The notes below the pieces were generated by a model that saw nothing but the letters and a program-made list of their open reading frames with translations, did no database searches and was not told where the DNA came from. A stretch of DNA of 8,430 bases. Source: Pseudomonadota bacterium (GTDB lineage: Bacteria; Pseudomonadota; Gammaproteobacteria; Steroidobacterales; Steroidobacteraceae). Of the stretch, positions 6,805 to 8,430 are shown in pieces (position 1 is the first letter of the stretch; every line of letters begins with the position of its first letter). A program made the position numbers and the translations under genes. The stretch is taken from NCBI GenBank assembly GCA_021817875.1, contig JAKAFQ010000157.1:1-8430 (forward strand). The letters run 5' to 3'.

Positions 6805-6878
6805 GAGAACCCCCACGAGAGAAACTCTCGCAAGCCAGTGACGTCGTTCACAACCCCGATGGCGCGCCCGTCACTCAT
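6792..6878 (-). CDS. 28-codon bridging ORF between RND and SQR genes
   Basis: An ATG at 6878 overlaps the RND stop codon (ATGA). The frame runs 28 codons, from MSDGRAIGVV to FSWHT, and ends at TAG (6792-6794), ten bases inside the SQR gene. It spans the whole gap between the two genes, and the hairpin at 6816-6830 lies within it. No family is recognised. It may be a coupling or leader ORF that carries ribosomes from RND to the SQR start 12 bases behind its own stop, or a chance frame in GC-rich DNA. The ribosome-binding site is poor, so translation would depend on the RND ribosomes. Confidence 0.25.
   Translation of the reverse strand: MSDGRAIGVVNDVTGLREFLSWGFSWHT
6816..6830 (-). repeat. Perfect hairpin just upstream of the sqr ribosome-binding site
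   Basis: CGAGAG and CTCTCG are perfect 6-base inverted repeats around a 3-base loop (AAA on the plus strand, TTT in the transcript). In the mRNA the stem ends one base before the GGGGG ribosome-binding sequence of sqr. No U-run follows, so it is not a typical terminator. It could protect or process the transcript between the pump and sqr, shape access to the sqr start, or serve as an operator. Confidence 0.4.
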
Positions 6879-8430
6879 GAGCCGGCGCCCGCGGCGCTCG
6901 ACGCATGCCGCTCGTTTCGCTTCAGGTACGCATAGTAAAGAACCGGGATCACGACCAGCGTCAGCAGCGTCGAGACGAAGATGCCGAACAGGAGCGAGAT
7001 CGCCAGTCCGTTGAAGATCGGGTCGGGCAGGATGAACAGGGCTCCGAGCATGGCGGCCACGGCCGTGAGGGCGATGGGCTTGGCACGGATCGCTCCGGCG
7101 CGCACCACCGCCTCCTCGAGCGGATAGCCGGCGCGCACCGCCCCGTCGATGAAGTCGACCAGCAGGATGGAATTGCGCACGATGATGCCGGCCAGGGCGA
7201 TCATGCCGATCATGGAGGTGGCGGTGAACTGATCCCCGAGCAGCGCATGCCCCGGCATCACCCCGATCACGGTGAGCGGGATCGGCGCCATGATGATGAA
7301 GGGCACCATGTAGGAGCCGAACTGCGCCACGATCAGCAGGTAGATCAGCGCCAGCCCCACCGAGTAGGCGATGCCCATGTCGCGAAAGGTCTCGTAGGTG
7401 ATCTGCCACTCTCCGCTCCACTTGAGCGCGAAGCGGTTCGGATTGGACGGCACGCTCACGAAGCGCTGCTCGAGAGGCTGCCCGGCCACGGTGAGCCGGC
7501 GAAGCCGGGCGGAGATGTCGAACATGCCGTACAGCGGGCTGTCGAGCCTCCCGGCCATGTCCCCCATGACATAAGTGACCGGCATGAGGTCCTTGTGGTA
7601 GATCGCACCATCCCAGGTGCTCTTGCGCACCCAAACGAGCTCCGAGAGCGGCACGAGCGTGCCGTCGGCGGCGCGCACCCGGAGCGAGAGCACCCGGGTG
7701 ATCTGCGCCTGGTCGGCCGGCGGCAGCTCGAGCCTCACCGGGATCAACTGGCGCTCGCGGCCAATGTGCACGTAGGTCGCATCGAAACCGGACAGCGCCA
7801 TCGAGAGCGTCCGGGTGATCTGTTCCTGGGATACGCCGAGGAGCGCCGCCTTCTGCCGGTCGACATCGACGACCAGCCTGCGCGCAGGCGCGTCGACACT
7901 GTCATCGGTATCGACAATGCCCGGTGTGGTATCGAACACCTTGCGGATATGCAGCGCCAGCCGACGCTGCATGGCATAGCTCGGGCCGAAGATCTCCGCA
8001 ACGATGGGTGCGAGCACCGGCGGCCCGGGCGGCACCTCCACCACCTGCAGGGACGCGCCGTAGCGGCGCGCCACCGCGGCGAGCGCCCGCCGCACCGCGA
8101 GCGCGATCGCATGACTCTGCCGATGCCGCTCGTCCTTCGGGATCAGCTCCACGGCGATCTCGCCGTATCGCGGGCTCTCGCGCAGATAGTACTGGCGCAC
8201 CAGGCCGTTGAAGTTCACCGGCGCGTGCGTGCCCGCATAGACCTGGTAGTCGGTCACCTCCGGCACCCGCGCGATCACCTGCGCCAGTGCATCGAGCACC
8301 CGCGCGGTGCTCTCCACGGTGGTGCCGACCGGCATCTCGACCACCACCTCGAACTCCGAGACGTTGTCGAACGGCAGCATCTTCAGCACCACCAGCTTGG
8401 TGACCACCAGTCCGACGGCCACCAGGATCG
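6875..8430 (-). CDS. RND efflux permease, C-terminal half (5' end off window)
   Basis: The frame is open to the right edge and gives 517 residues to the TGA at 6875. Numbering from the GTG at 8422, which is internal and not the true start, it opens in a transmembrane helix (1-18, matching TM7 of RND pumps). A large periplasmic porter/docking region (about 20-345) follows, then five helices: about 350-368, 372-395, 400-425, 448-466 and 470-498. The hallmark GIIVRNSILLVDF (412-424) is the RND repeat motif after TM10. This is thus the second half of a roughly 1000-residue inner-membrane proton-driven exporter of the AcrB/CusA type. The TM4 proton-relay residues lie outside the window. No cysteine occurs in the visible half, and four methionines cluster at 280-300. 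It is first of the visible operon RND-sqr-tolC; a periplasmic adaptor (HlyD-type) gene would be expected beyond the right edge. Substrate is unknown; the neighbouring SQR suggests a sulfur compound, by inference. Confidence 0.93.
   Translation of the reverse strand, partial: ILVAVGLVVTKLVVLKMLPFDNVSEFEVVVEMPVGTTVESTARVLDALAQVIARVPEVTDYQVYAGTHAPVNFNGLVRQYYLRESPRYGEIAVELIPKDERHRQSHAIALAVRRALAAVARRYGASLQVVEVPPGPPVLAPIVAEIFGPSYAMQRRLALHIRKVFDTTPGIVDTDDSVDAPARRLVVDVDRQKAALLGVSQEQITRTLSMALSGFDATYVHIGRERQLIPVRLELPPADQAQITRVLSLRVRAADGTLVPLSELVWVRKSTWDGAIYHKDLMPVTYVMGDMAGRLDSPLYGMFDISARLRRLTVAGQPLEQRFVSVPSNPNRFALKWSGEWQITYETFRDMGIAYSVGLALIYLLIVAQFGSYMVPFIIMAPIPLTVIGVMPGHALLGDQFTATSMIGMIALAGIIVRNSILLVDFIDGAVRAGYPLEEAVVRAGAIRAKPIALTAVAAMLGALFILPDPIFNGLAISLLFGIFVSTLLTLVVIPVLYYAYLKRNERHASSAAGAGS

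Noticed and set aside
5650..7014. Plus-strand frame of 454 codons opposite sqr
   Set aside because: It is a shadow of the sqr gene, rich in Arg/His/Asp, with no domain.

Overview
The window is G+C-rich (about two thirds by eye) and densely coded, as in a high-GC proteobacterium. A Kch-type potassium channel, an FmdB-like protein, a TolC/RND efflux system and a type I sulfide:quinone oxidoreductase (SQR) together suggest a gammaproteobacterium, possibly one that meets sulfide. The taxonomic call is inference. No rRNA, tRNA, CRISPR, transposase or phage gene was seen.

Layout, left to right. Positions 1-1060 (minus) hold the N-terminal 353 residues of an exported Asp-box/BNR beta-propeller protein whose C-terminus lies off the left edge. 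A 251-base divergent intergenic region (1061-1311) contains a good extended -10 promoter firing rightward. Positions 1312-2815 (plus) hold a two-gene unit: a small FmdB-like protein with a degenerate zinc ribbon and a tail of four Cys-led pentads, then, 22 bases on, a Kch-like potassium channel with an internal start in front of its RCK domain. The channel gene converges on a patatin-like lipoprotein gene (2846-4081, minus), with 30 bases between them.

The right half (4226-8430, minus) reads as one operon transcribed leftward: an RND efflux permease (C-terminal half only, the rest is off the right edge), then a type I SQR with all three catalytic cysteines, then a TolC-family outer-membrane channel. 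SQR and tolC overlap by ATGA. The RND and SQR genes are bridged by a 28-codon reading frame that starts in an ATGA overlap with the RND stop and ends inside SQR, with a perfect hairpin just before the SQR ribosome-binding site.

This arrangement is the best candidate for something new: a sulfide-oxidising flavoenzyme built into the middle of a tripartite efflux operon. SQR makes polysulfide or persulfide and passes electrons to quinone. The RND pump and TolC channel could expel a sulfur product or a reactive sulfur adduct across both membranes. The link between oxidation and export is inference from gene order; the identities of the three proteins are clear from the sequence.
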